A DNA stretch of 10,284 nt, taken from assembly GCA_035646375.1 (NCBI GenBank), contig DASRPM010000152.1, positions 1 to 10,284 of the forward strand, given 5' to 3'. A program made the position numbers and the translations under genes. The notes below the pieces were generated by a model. It had not been told where the DNA came from, searched no databases, and was given only the letters and a program-made list of their open reading frames with translations. The stretch is from DASYRM01 sp035646375. Lineage in GTDB: Bacteria; Acidobacteriota; Vicinamibacteria; Vicinamibacterales; UBA2999. Positions 1-6,297 of the stretch are shown here, piece after piece (the stretch's first letter is position 1; each line of letters begins with the position of its first letter).

Positions 1-5
1 GCGGT

Positions 6-983
6 TCATTTCCGCTCCTTCGCGAGGCTGCGGTAAATCGCCTCCACGAAGCGGTCCGTCGTCCAGTCGCCGCCCGCGTTCCCGTACCGGCCGGCATAGC
101 CGTTCGCCGGGTTAGCGGCCTTGGCCTGCTCGAGCGAGCGCCCGGCGGCCACCAGATCGCGGACGCGATCGCGAATGATCGTCACCATGTCGCGGTATTC
201 GATGACGTCGTACTGATCGTAGAGCCGGCCGTGGCCGGCGACGACGATGGTGCCGGCCTCGCGGATCACGATCGGGATGGAGGCCACGGCGATCTCGCTC
301 AGGCGGTTGAGTGCGGCAATCTCGCCGTCGATGCTGCCGCCGCGGTCCACGTCGATGACCGGAAACCTCCGCGTGTCGACCACGTCTCCGGCCACCACCA
401 CATCCGAACGGCGGAAGAAGACGAACGCGTCGCTGTCGGTGTGCGCGGCGGGCTGGTGCAGGATTTCGATCGCCTCGCCGTTCAGATACATGTATTTCCG
501 CGGGTGGTGAAACGATTCGGTGGGCCAGGCGGCCGCCGGATACGCCGGCGTCGAGCCGGACGGCGCCGACATCCGCCGCAGGACGCCCTCGGTCGAGAGA
601 ATCGAGGCGACCGGCGCCATGAACTGTTGCTGCTGACCGCCGAGCCTCATGCTCGTCAGGATCGTCTCGCCCGCCTTCGACAGCGTCTCGTTGCCGCCGA
701 CATGGTCCGCGTCGGGGCCCGTGTTGATGATGTAGCGAATCGGCTTCGGCGTGATGCGTTTGATCGCGGCCACGACGTCCGCCGCGCGCGCCGCTGATCC
801 CGCATCCACCACCACGACGCCGTCGTCGCCCACCTGCACGCCGATGTTGCCGCCGGCGCCGGCGATGACGAAGAAGTTGTCCCTGACCGTCAGTACCTCG
901 ATGCCACCCGGGGCGGGCGGTGTCTGTGCCCGCGGGGCCGCCGCGGCCGCCAACGCGGCGAGGAGCAGCACCATTCTTCTCAT
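6..983 (-). CDS. Exported metallo-beta-lactamase-fold protein with an altered zinc site
   Basis: The 325-residue protein starts with a Sec-type signal peptide (MRRM, then a Leu/Ala run, likely cut after about residue 19), so it should act outside the cytoplasm. The fold is that of MBL metallohydrolases: a GNIGV strand, VVVVDAG at 56-62, the metal loop at 88-94, HTDSD from 181, AGD ending at D200, and AGHG with H251. The tail VIDVDRGGSIDG resembles SoxH-like and quinoprotein-relay MBL proteins. In the metal loop the usual THxHxDH reads TGPDADH, so the first two histidines are G89 and D91, while D93, H94, H181, D200 and H251 remain. One metal site could still form. The ATG overlaps the TGA of the upstream haem/ankyrin gene by four bases (ATGA), which indicates translational coupling. 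Fold and export are confident. Substrate and activity are unknown, and a non-hydrolytic role is possible. Confidence 0.9.
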   Translation of the reverse strand: MRRMVLLLAALAAAAAPRAQTPPAPGGIEVLTVRDNFFVIAGAGGNIGVQVGDDGVVVVDAGSAARAADVVAAIKRITPKPIRYIINTGPDADHVGGNETLSKAGETILTSMRLGGQQQQFMAPVASILSTEGVLRRMSAPSGSTPAYPAAAWPTESFHHPRKYMYLNGEAIEILHQPAAHTDSDAFVFFRRSDVVVAGDVVDTRRFPVIDVDRGGSIDGEIAALNRLSEIAVASIPIVIREAGTIVVAGHGRLYDQYDVIEYRDMVTIIRDRVRDLVAAGRSLEQAKAANPANGYAGRYGNAGGDWTTDRFVEAIYRSLAKERK

Positions 984-3148
984 CGTGCGTCGCCTGCCAG
1001 CGCCATGACGGCCCAGTTGGTGGCCGCCGCTGAAATGAACTGTTCCGGTCCGTGAGGGAACTCGCTGTCGAAGTACGGCTGGACGGGGATCGCCCGGCCG
1101 CGCACGTACCAGGATCCGTCCTCGAGCTGTGTGTCGAGCAGGAACCGGACGCCCTTGCGGTACACCGCATCACCGCGCTTCACCGCGCCGCTCCTGAGCA
1201 GCGCCGCCAGCGCTTGCCCGGTCGCGTAGGCGTCGCTCGACAGCGTGGGCAGCTGGCTCCATCCGCCATCCTCGCGCTGCCGCGCGACGAGCGCGTTCGC
1301 GGTCCGGCGGATCGCCGCCTGCCCCCCGCGTGCCCACGTCAGCCCCAGCAGCAGGAAGGCGTGATCCTCGGTGGTCTGTGGTGTCGCGGCGGCCAGCCAT
1401 GCCACGCCACGCTGAACCGCGCCTTCGTACGTGGCTTTCATCGGTGCCGGCGCGTAGGCGCGCAGCGAGCGGATTGCCACGGCCGTCGTCGTGATGTGGC
1501 TCGATTCCATCGGCGGCCGGTGCGATGCCACGCGCCAGCTGCCGTCCGCGTATTGCCGGCGCGCCACGTAGCGGGCGAGTGCGTCGGTGGCGGCGTCGGG
1601 CGGATAGGGCGCATCGGCCAGCCCCGCCAGAATGTAGGCGATCGTGTCGATCTGGCCCGGAATCCCAATGTCCTGCAGCACGCGCTCGCGCCAGCTCGCG
1701 AGATAGGCGCGCGTCCTTGCCATCTGATCGCCCACCGCGGCCTCATCGATGCGAAATCCGAGTGGTTGTACGGTCGCGGCCGTCATTTGAAAGAGGCTGT
1801 TGTGGTGGCACGAGATGCAGCCGGCTGTCTTCAAGAACACGGTGTCGGCGCGCTGGAGGAGCGGCAGGCTGGCGTCGATGGCCGCACGTGCCGTGCGCGG
1901 CGCGGCGGGCTTCTTCAACGCGGGGCTCGGCTGTGTCACGTCGGCCACGCCGGCCTTCCGCAGCGCCGCCACGACGGGCGTGTCGCCGTGCCGCGCGGCC
2001 CAGTGCATGGCCTGCTCGTCCCGCGCACCGCGCGCGAGCAGCGCCGCCACGCCGTCGGCGGGGAGGCCTTCGGACGCCGCGGCGGCACGCAGCGCGGCGG
2101 GGGTGGGTTCGGCGCCGCGCGCGAGCAGCCGCTGCATGCCGGCCGAGTCGCCGAATCGCCCCACGGACTGGAGGGCGTTGGCAAGACTGGGCGGGCCGGC
2201 AACCGCGAGCAGCAGATCCGCGCAGTCGGTGCAGCCCGAGCGCATCGCGAGGTCGTTGGGCAGGGTCCCGGTGTCCACGCCGCGATCGAGCAGCAGCCGG
2301 ATGGTGGCCGCGTCGCCGGCCCCGCCGGCGGCCACGAGCAGCGGTTGGCGTTCGGCCTTCGCGCCGCGATCGAGCAGGAGCCTCACTACGTCGCTGCCGC
2401 CGGCGCGCCCGGCGGCCAGCAGCAGCGGCGTGCGGCCGTCCACCGATCGCGCGTTCGCGTCGGCGCCGCGATCGAGCAGCAGCCTGATGACCTCGAGATC
2501 GTCCACGGCCCACATCAACGCGGTGGCGCCCGCGTCGTTCTGTGCGTTGACGTCGGCGCCGAGGTCGAGCAGCTGGCGCAGCGAGGCGACGTCACGGTAG
2601 AGCGCCGCATGCATCAGCGGCGTGATGCCGCCCGATCCCTGGGCGCGCGCCGAGGCGGGACTGTCCTTCAGCAGCCGCGCGATCGCCGGGCGATTCCCGA
2701 GGCGGAGCGCCTCGAGCAGCTGGTTCGCGACCGGGTCGCGCGGCGGCGAAGGCTGCTCGCCGTCGAGCTCGTCGGGCCACGGCGCGCCCTGATCGATCCA
2801 CGCCTTGATCGTGCTGATCTGTTCCGGTGGCAGGGTGCCGCTCGGCGGCATCTGCAGGCCGCCCTGGCTGCCGGCCACCCGCTGGTACAACCGGCTCGCG
2901 CCGCTGTTGCCGGGCACGACGCGCGCGCCGTTGGCGCCGACGCGGTTGGGTAGCGAGTCGCGCCGGCGATCGAGGCGGAAGTTGCCGCTCTGCAGCGCCT
3001 CGCCGTGGCAGCTGTAGCAGTTGGTGCGCAGCAGCGGCTGGACGTCGCGGGCGAAATCCACCGTCGTCGGCGCCTGCGCGGACGTCGGGCCCGACGCGAC
3101 GACGGCCAGTGCGGCCGGGACGACGACAAAAAGCCACTGGAGACGCAT
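980..3148 (-). CDS. Exported haem/ankyrin/toroid fusion: CxxCH module, ankyrin repeats, second CxxCH, squalene-cyclase-like repeats
   Basis: The 722-residue protein has a signal peptide (about 1-25) followed by a planctomycete-type cytochrome c module. This has CYSCH at 44-48, a likely distal Met in LQMPP (M100), and the typical IKAWIDQGAPWP end at 114-125. Residues about 173-403 are ankyrin repeats (TPLMHAA, LLDLGADVN, RLLLDRGA). Three RLLLDRGA units are nearly identical in DNA around 2281, 2365 and 2467. A second haem motif, CISCHH, lies at 444-449. The C terminus has alpha/alpha-toroid repeats with QW-type motifs DGSW (535-538), DGGW (627-630) and DGSW (677-680). Where class II cyclases carry DxDDTA, this protein reads TTEDHA (592-597), so cyclase chemistry is doubtful. 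It is probably a periplasmic or surface haem protein with protein-binding repeats. It heads an operon with the MBL gene. No good Shine-Dalgarno precedes the ATG, and a TAGAAT element lies 10 nt upstream. The domain reading is confident; the function is unknown. Confidence 0.9.
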   Translation of the reverse strand: MRLQWLFVVVPAALAVVASGPTSAQAPTTVDFARDVQPLLRTNCYSCHGEALQSGNFRLDRRRDSLPNRVGANGARVVPGNSGASRLYQRVAGSQGGLQMPPSGTLPPEQISTIKAWIDQGAPWPDELDGEQPSPPRDPVANQLLEALRLGNRPAIARLLKDSPASARAQGSGGITPLMHAALYRDVASLRQLLDLGADVNAQNDAGATALMWAVDDLEVIRLLLDRGADANARSVDGRTPLLLAAGRAGGSDVVRLLLDRGAKAERQPLLVAAGGAGDAATIRLLLDRGVDTGTLPNDLAMRSGCTDCADLLLAVAGPPSLANALQSVGRFGDSAGMQRLLARGAEPTPAALRAAAASEGLPADGVAALLARGARDEQAMHWAARHGDTPVVAALRKAGVADVTQPSPALKKPAAPRTARAAIDASLPLLQRADTVFLKTAGCISCHHNSLFQMTAATVQPLGFRIDEAAVGDQMARTRAYLASWRERVLQDIGIPGQIDTIAYILAGLADAPYPPDAATDALARYVARRQYADGSWRVASHRPPMESSHITTTAVAIRSLRAYAPAPMKATYEGAVQRGVAWLAAATPQTTEDHAFLLLGLTWARGGQAAIRRTANALVARQREDGGWSQLPTLSSDAYATGQALAALLRSGAVKRGDAVYRKGVRFLLDTQLEDGSWYVRGRAIPVQPYFDSEFPHGPEQFISAAATNWAVMALAGDAR

Positions 3149-3157
3149 GTCTGCCCG

Positions 3158-3201
3158 GATTCTAAACCCTCTCGGGCGCCCGGCCGTGATTCGGTAGAAT
3201 C
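3158..3201. promoter_or_regulatory. Divergent promoter region with mirrored TAGAAT elements
   Basis: A perfect inverted pair, GATTCTA at 3158-3164 and TAGAATC at 3195-3201, places a TAGAAT -10-like hexamer facing each of the two divergent genes (start codons at 3148 minus and 3220 plus). Between them sits a 10-bp palindrome, CGGGCGCCCG, at 3173-3182, close to the symmetry centre. No convincing -35 hexamer is visible for either side. Reading this as two -10 boxes is inference. The palindrome could be a shared operator. Confidence 0.5.
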
Positions 3202-3206
3202 GCCGG

Positions 3207-3211
3207 CGGAG
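3207..3211 (+). promoter_or_regulatory. Shine-Dalgarno that selects ATG 3220
   Basis: GGAG at 3208-3211 lies 8 nt before ATG 3220 but only 2 nt before the in-frame GTG at 3214. The ATG is therefore the better start of the secreted protein that follows. Confidence 0.55.
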
Positions 3212-3219
3212 TCGTGACG

Positions 3220-4137
3220 ATGAGGAACACGCTGTTGCGCAGTGTCGTGGTCGTTGCCGTGGTGGTGTGCTCGGCGTCGCTGTCGGCGCAGTGGCCGAAG
3301 TTCCAGGACAGCGGCGTGCCGCGGGACGCGCAGGGACGCGTCAGCATGGAGGCGCCGCCGCCGCGCACGGCGGACGGCAGGCCCGATCTGTCCGGCGTGT
3401 GGCTGCGCGCCGACCCCGAGCCGTTACCGGCGGAGCTCGCCGGGCTCTTCTCTCAGGCGAACCGGGATGCGAGCGGCGACGTGTCGCAAGAGGTGTTCGC
3501 GAAGCCGTTTCCTCCGGATCCCAAGTCGCCGCCGCTGGCCGCGTTCTGGGACATCGAAACGAACGTCCCTGGCGGGCTGCCGAAGACGCCGTGGGCCGCC
3601 GGGGTGAAGAAGCAGCGGATGGCGAACGAGATGAAAGACAACCCGGACGCCAACTGCATGCCGATGGGCATCACCCAGTTCCACATGCAGCCGCAGCCGC
3701 GGAAGATCATCCAGACGCCGAAGGTGATCGCGATCCTCTACGAGTCCAACTACGGCCAGCGCACCATCTACACCGACGGCCGGCCGCTGCCGAAGCAGGG
3801 CGAGCCGCAGCCCTGGTGGTACGGCTACTCGGTGGGACGCTGGGAGGGCGACACGCTCGTCGTCGAGACCAACAACCTGCGCGGTGCCGAGGACGGCCTC
3901 TTTGACGGCTGGCTCGACGTGCGCGGCACGCCCTACAGCAATCAGGCGAAGTTCATCGAGCGGTTCCGCCGGCCCATGTTCGGCAAGCTGGAGATCGACG
4001 TGACGATCGAGGATTCGAAGGCGTTCACGAAGCCGGTCACGGTACGCATCAACCAGCGCGTGGTCGTGGACGAGGAGCCGATCGAGTTCATCTGCAACGA
4101 GAACCAGCAGTTCCGGCAGCGCATCAAGATCGGCTGA
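3220..4137 (+). CDS. Secreted protein of unknown function (DGRPDLSGVW / GRWEGDTLVVET family)
   Basis: The 305-residue protein from ATG 3220 has a hydrophobic signal peptide (about 1-23, likely cut after SLSA). A GTG at 3214 would add two residues but sits too close to the ribosome-binding site. Family marks are PRTADGRPDLSGVW (48-61), CMPMG (146-150), a Tyr/Thr-rich stretch with RTIYTDGRPLP (181-191), GYSVGRWEGDTLVVET (202-217) and ERFRRP (247-252). This domain occurs in many copies in acidobacterial and some proteobacterial genomes, usually annotated as hypothetical. I know of no assigned activity. The protein at 4536-5561 is a distant paralog with the same opening and the same GRWEG core. 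The last 14 bases overlap the end of the DUF4345 gene on the other strand. Confidence 0.88.
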   Translation: MRNTLLRSVVVVAVVVCSASLSAQWPKFQDSGVPRDAQGRVSMEAPPPRTADGRPDLSGVWLRADPEPLPAELAGLFSQANRDASGDVSQEVFAKPFPPDPKSPPLAAFWDIETNVPGGLPKTPWAAGVKKQRMANEMKDNPDANCMPMGITQFHMQPQPRKIIQTPKVIAILYESNYGQRTIYTDGRPLPKQGEPQPWWYGYSVGRWEGDTLVVETNNLRGAEDGLFDGWLDVRGTPYSNQAKFIERFRRPMFGKLEIDVTIEDSKAFTKPVTVRINQRVVVDEEPIEFICNENQQFRQRIKIG

Positions 4138-4525
4138 GCGGATTGGCGCGCGCGGCCGCCACGAACGCCAGCGTGGCGCACACCACTTCGAACGCCAGCG
4201 CGCCGAAGAGCACCGGTTTCGGGCCGCCGATCACGACCATCCCGATACCGCGCGCCACCGCGAAACCGGCCACCGCCCAGCCACTGGCCAGGAGCCCCAG
4301 CCTGACGCGCTCCGGCCGCCGCAGGCACGTGAAGAGGAAGATCGCGAAGCCGATCTCGAAGCCGCCGTAGGTGGCGATGAAATCGATCGTCGCCGTGTTC
4401 GTTGGCAGTTCGATGTCGACCAACGCGGCCGTCTGATGCGGCGCGACGGCAAACAACAACCCGAAGACGGCGAACAGGACCGCCGCGGCCGCGAGGACGA
4501 GACGGGGTAGCGTCGGTGACGCCAC
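4124..4525 (-). CDS. DUF4345-like four-helix membrane protein
   Basis: The 133-residue protein has four hydrophobic segments at about 9-29, 48-68, 75-99 and 105-124. The ATYGGFEIGFAIFLF block (51-65) after the first loop and the ARGIGM block (91-96) match the DUF4345 family of small inner-membrane proteins of unknown function. The start is a GTG, 10 nt after the TAA of the upstream secreted-protein gene, so the two are probably co-transcribed. No strong ribosome-binding site is seen, and translation may depend on reinitiation. Its 3' end overlaps the convergent gene by 14 bp. The family call is from recognition of the motif and topology and is fairly sure. Confidence 0.82.
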   Translation of the reverse strand: MASPTLPRLVLAAAAVLFAVFGLLFAVAPHQTAALVDIELPTNTATIDFIATYGGFEIGFAIFLFTCLRRPERVRLGLLASGWAVAGFAVARGIGMVVIGGPKPVLFGALAFEVVCATLAFVAAARANPLSRS

Positions 4526-4535
4526 GATTTCGCCG

Positions 4536-5561
4536 TTATTTGGGAGCGAAACGGTTGAACGGGGTCGGCGCGTCGACGGTCTGGCCGCTGGCTTCCTGCA
4601 CGCGCGCCGCGCGCAGGATGTTGGCCACGCCGTAGTTCCCCTCGTGGCAGCCGTACTCGTAGATCGGCCCCTCGAAGCGCCGCAGCGGCGCCTCGCCGGA
4701 CCACGACCGCGTCCAGACGGACGGGTCCTCCACCGTGAAGCGGTAGTCCATGGTGTCGCGGCCGGTCATCGTGAACCGCTCCACGACGCGCATCGTTTCG
4801 CTGGCGAAGATGTCCTGGCGGGTGCTCTGCGGCGACCCGCGGAAGTTGGTCTTGCTGGTGAAGTTCGTGGTCTCCACCACGAGCGTGTTGCCTTCCCAGC
4901 GGCCGCGCGAGATGCCCGCCAGCTGCTGCACGGCGCGGCCCGGCACCCGTGCGCCCGCCACGGGGATCAGCCGGACGTCGTGCATCATCTCGTGGCGCAG
5001 CACGACGTGGTCGGGCGACTGCAGGATCTGGAAGTTGGCGTTGTAGGCCGGCGGCAGCATCGGCGGACCCACGTTGCCCCACGCGATGCAGCGCTCCGCG
5101 AGAGTGCGCACCTGCACGTTGTCCGCGGGGCCCACGCCCTTGCGCGCCTGGAGGCGCGCCGCCTCGCGCTGTTTCGCGGCGTCAGTGAGCGGCGGGAGCT
5201 TCCCGTCCGGCGGGTCGTAGATGATCGACGTGCGCATGTGCGCCGTCTTGGCGTAGTTCTCGGCCTGCCACAGCGCGTCGTCGTAGTGGATGTCGGTGCG
5301 CGACTGGGCGAGCAGGCGGTCGAGGCGGCTCTTGAAGAACGCCTGTGCCTCCTCGGCGGTGAAGAATTCCTTGCCCTTCGCCTCGTCGGGACGTTCGAGC
5401 GGCACGTAGCTGTCGTTGGTCCAGTAGCCCTGCAGGTCGGGGTGCCCGTCAGCGGTGCGCGGCGGGCTCCAGTTCCCGGTACCCTGGCCGCCGAGCGTTG
5501 CACCGGCCACGACGAGCGTGGCCGCAAGCAGAGCCGGGAACGTGTAATGGCGGCGCCACAT
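4536..5561 (-). CDS. Secreted protein of unknown function (DGHPDLQGYW / GRWEGNTLVVET family)
   Basis: The 341-residue protein has a signal peptide (MWRRH, then a hydrophobic stretch to about residue 25). The mature part begins with WSPPRTADGHPDLQGYW (31-47). Other conserved blocks are ERCIAWG (156-162), NFQILQSPDHVV (176-187), GRWEGNTLVVET (220-231), VERFTM (260-265), DYRFTVEDPSVWTR (272-285) and YEYGCHEGNYG (301-311). Cys158 and Cys305 could form a disulfide outside the cell. The family is abundant in Acidobacteriota and has no assigned activity that I know. It is longer than its paralog at 3220-4137. A TAGAAT element lies 9 nt before the ATG and no Shine-Dalgarno is visible, which suggests a very short or absent leader. 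The DUF4345 gene follows after 10 nt. Confidence 0.88.
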   Translation of the reverse strand: MWRRHYTFPALLAATLVVAGATLGGQGTGNWSPPRTADGHPDLQGYWTNDSYVPLERPDEAKGKEFFTAEEAQAFFKSRLDRLLAQSRTDIHYDDALWQAENYAKTAHMRTSIIYDPPDGKLPPLTDAAKQREAARLQARKGVGPADNVQVRTLAERCIAWGNVGPPMLPPAYNANFQILQSPDHVVLRHEMMHDVRLIPVAGARVPGRAVQQLAGISRGRWEGNTLVVETTNFTSKTNFRGSPQSTRQDIFASETMRVVERFTMTGRDTMDYRFTVEDPSVWTRSWSGEAPLRRFEGPIYEYGCHEGNYGVANILRAARVQEASGQTVDAPTPFNRFAPK

Positions 5562-5570
5562 GTGGGTTGA

Positions 5571-5576
5571 ATTCTA
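5571..5576 (-). promoter_or_regulatory. TAGAAT -10-like element, near-leaderless
   Basis: On the minus strand TAGAAT lies 9 nt before the ATG at 5561, much as TAGAAT lies 10 nt before the ATG at 3148. A transcript starting 6-9 nt after the hexamer would have almost no leader. No -35 hexamer stands out. Confidence 0.45.
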
Positions 5577-5608
5577 TGTCGATCCGGCCCGGGGTCGTTC
5601 GACGTGTG

Positions 5609-5614
5609 TATAGG
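5609..5614 (+). promoter_or_regulatory. Possible -10 element (TATAGG) of the DHFR-fold/VOC operon
   Basis: TATAGG follows GTG in an otherwise GC-rich divergent intergenic region, about 35 nt before the GTG start at 5650. No matching -35 element is seen, so this is a weak candidate. Confidence 0.25.
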
Positions 5615-5638
5615 AGGGCGGACCACAGGGGCCGCCGC

Positions 5639-5647
5639 AAGGAGGAG
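5639..5647 (+). promoter_or_regulatory. Strong Shine-Dalgarno selecting the GTG start at 5650
   Basis: AAGGAGGAG, with its AGGAGG core at 5640-5645, ends just before GTG 5650. The resulting N terminus MRKLIVSEFMTMDG is the usual start of this family, so the GTG is well supported over the internal ATG codons. Confidence 0.75.
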
Positions 5648-5649
5648 CC

Positions 5650-6234
5650 GTGCGGAAGCTGATTGTGTCGGAGTTCATGACGATGGACGGGGTGATTCAG
5701 GCGCCGGGAGGCAAGGACGAGGACCGCGACGGTGGCTTCGAGCACGGCGGGTGGACCTGGCCGTACTGGCACGACGATATCGGCGCCGCCTTCGGCGCGA
5801 TGATGGCCGATACCGACGCCTTCCTCCTTGGCCGGAAGACGTATGTGATTCACGGCAACGCGTTCGAGCCGATGCCAGAGGGCGATCCGTTCGGCGACAT
5901 GATGAACACGCCGAAGAAGTACGTCGTCTCGCGGACGCTCGAGAAGCCGGTCTGGCGCAACACGACCATCATCCGCGACAACGTCGTGGACGAGGTGCGC
6001 GCGCTGAAGGCGCAGCCTGGCAAGAACATCCTTCTCGATGGCAGCAGTCAGCTCGTGCACACGCTGCTCGAGCACGACCTCGTGGACGAACTGCACCTGC
6101 TGGTCTATCCGCTGATGCTCGGCAGCGGCAAGCGAGTCTTCGCCAATGGCGTGCGTCAGGAGTTCAAGCTGACGTCCTCCACGCCATATCCAACCGGCGT
6201 CGTCGGACTTCACTACGTCCGCCCTCGTACGTAG
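5650..6234 (+). CDS. Dihydrofolate-reductase-fold family protein (RibD C-terminal-like)
   Basis: The 194-residue cytoplasmic protein has the hallmarks of the RibD C-terminal / 'dihydrofolate reductase family' group. These are MRKLIVSEFMTMDG (1-14), a GGWTWPYW aromatic block (33-40), LLGRKTY (59-65), YVVSRTLEKPVW (91-102), ILLDGSSQLVHTLL (127-140) and DELHLLVYPLMLGSGKR (146-162). The family binds NADPH in characterised relatives such as RibD reductase. These stand-alone members have no settled substrate and should not be read as the folate enzyme FolA. Translation starts at GTG behind a strong Shine-Dalgarno. The stop TAG is the last three bases of the GTAG that opens a REP-like repeat. It is probably co-transcribed with the VOC gene 63 nt downstream. 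Confidence 0.93.
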   Translation: MRKLIVSEFMTMDGVIQAPGGKDEDRDGGFEHGGWTWPYWHDDIGAAFGAMMADTDAFLLGRKTYVIHGNAFEPMPEGDPFGDMMNTPKKYVVSRTLEKPVWRNTTIIRDNVVDEVRALKAQPGKNILLDGSSQLVHTLLEHDLVDELHLLVYPLMLGSGKRVFANGVRQEFKLTSSTPYPTGVVGLHYVRPRT

Positions 6235-6256
6235 CCGCGGGCCTTCAGGCCCGCCT
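6231..6256 (+). repeat. REP-like GTAG hairpin, copy 1
   Basis: GTAG (6231-6234), two bases, then GCGGGCCT (6237-6244), TC, and AGGCCCGC (6247-6254) make an imperfect palindrome able to form a 7-8 bp stem with a tiny TTCA loop. The GTAG contains the stop codon of the preceding gene. The organisation matches REP elements mobilised by RAYT (TnpA-REP) proteins, which recognise GTAG or a similar tetranucleotide at the hairpin foot. No RAYT gene lies in the window. Confidence 0.75.
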
Positions 6257-6261
6257 CGCAG

Positions 6262-6287
6262 GTAGTCGCGGGTCTTGAGACCCGCCT
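6262..6287 (+). repeat. REP-like GTAG hairpin, copy 2
   Basis: This is a direct repeat of copy 1, 31 bp downstream: GTAG (6262-6265), TC, GCGGGTCT (6268-6275), TG, AGACCCGC (6278-6285). Relative to copy 1, one C-to-T change in the left arm is matched by a G-to-A change in the right arm, so pairing is kept. The Shine-Dalgarno GGAG of the VOC gene begins at the next base, 6288. Confidence 0.75.
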
Positions 6288-6297
6288 GGAGACGCTC

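Noticed and set aside
2278..2490. Near-identical DNA segments around 2281, 2365 and 2467
   Set aside because: They encode the RLLLDRGA part of successive ankyrin repeats at spacings that are multiples of three, so they are protein repeats and not a mobile or regulatory element.
1052..2953. Long open frame on the plus strand (633 residues) opposite the haem/ankyrin gene
   Set aside because: It is antisense to a gene with clear domains, is rich in Arg, Ala, Gly and His with no recognisable motif, and is typical of open frames opposite GC-rich coding DNA.
4124..4137. 14-bp tail-to-tail overlap of two genes
   Set aside because: Short convergent overlaps are common in compact genomes. It is noted in the gene entries but is not unusual by itself.
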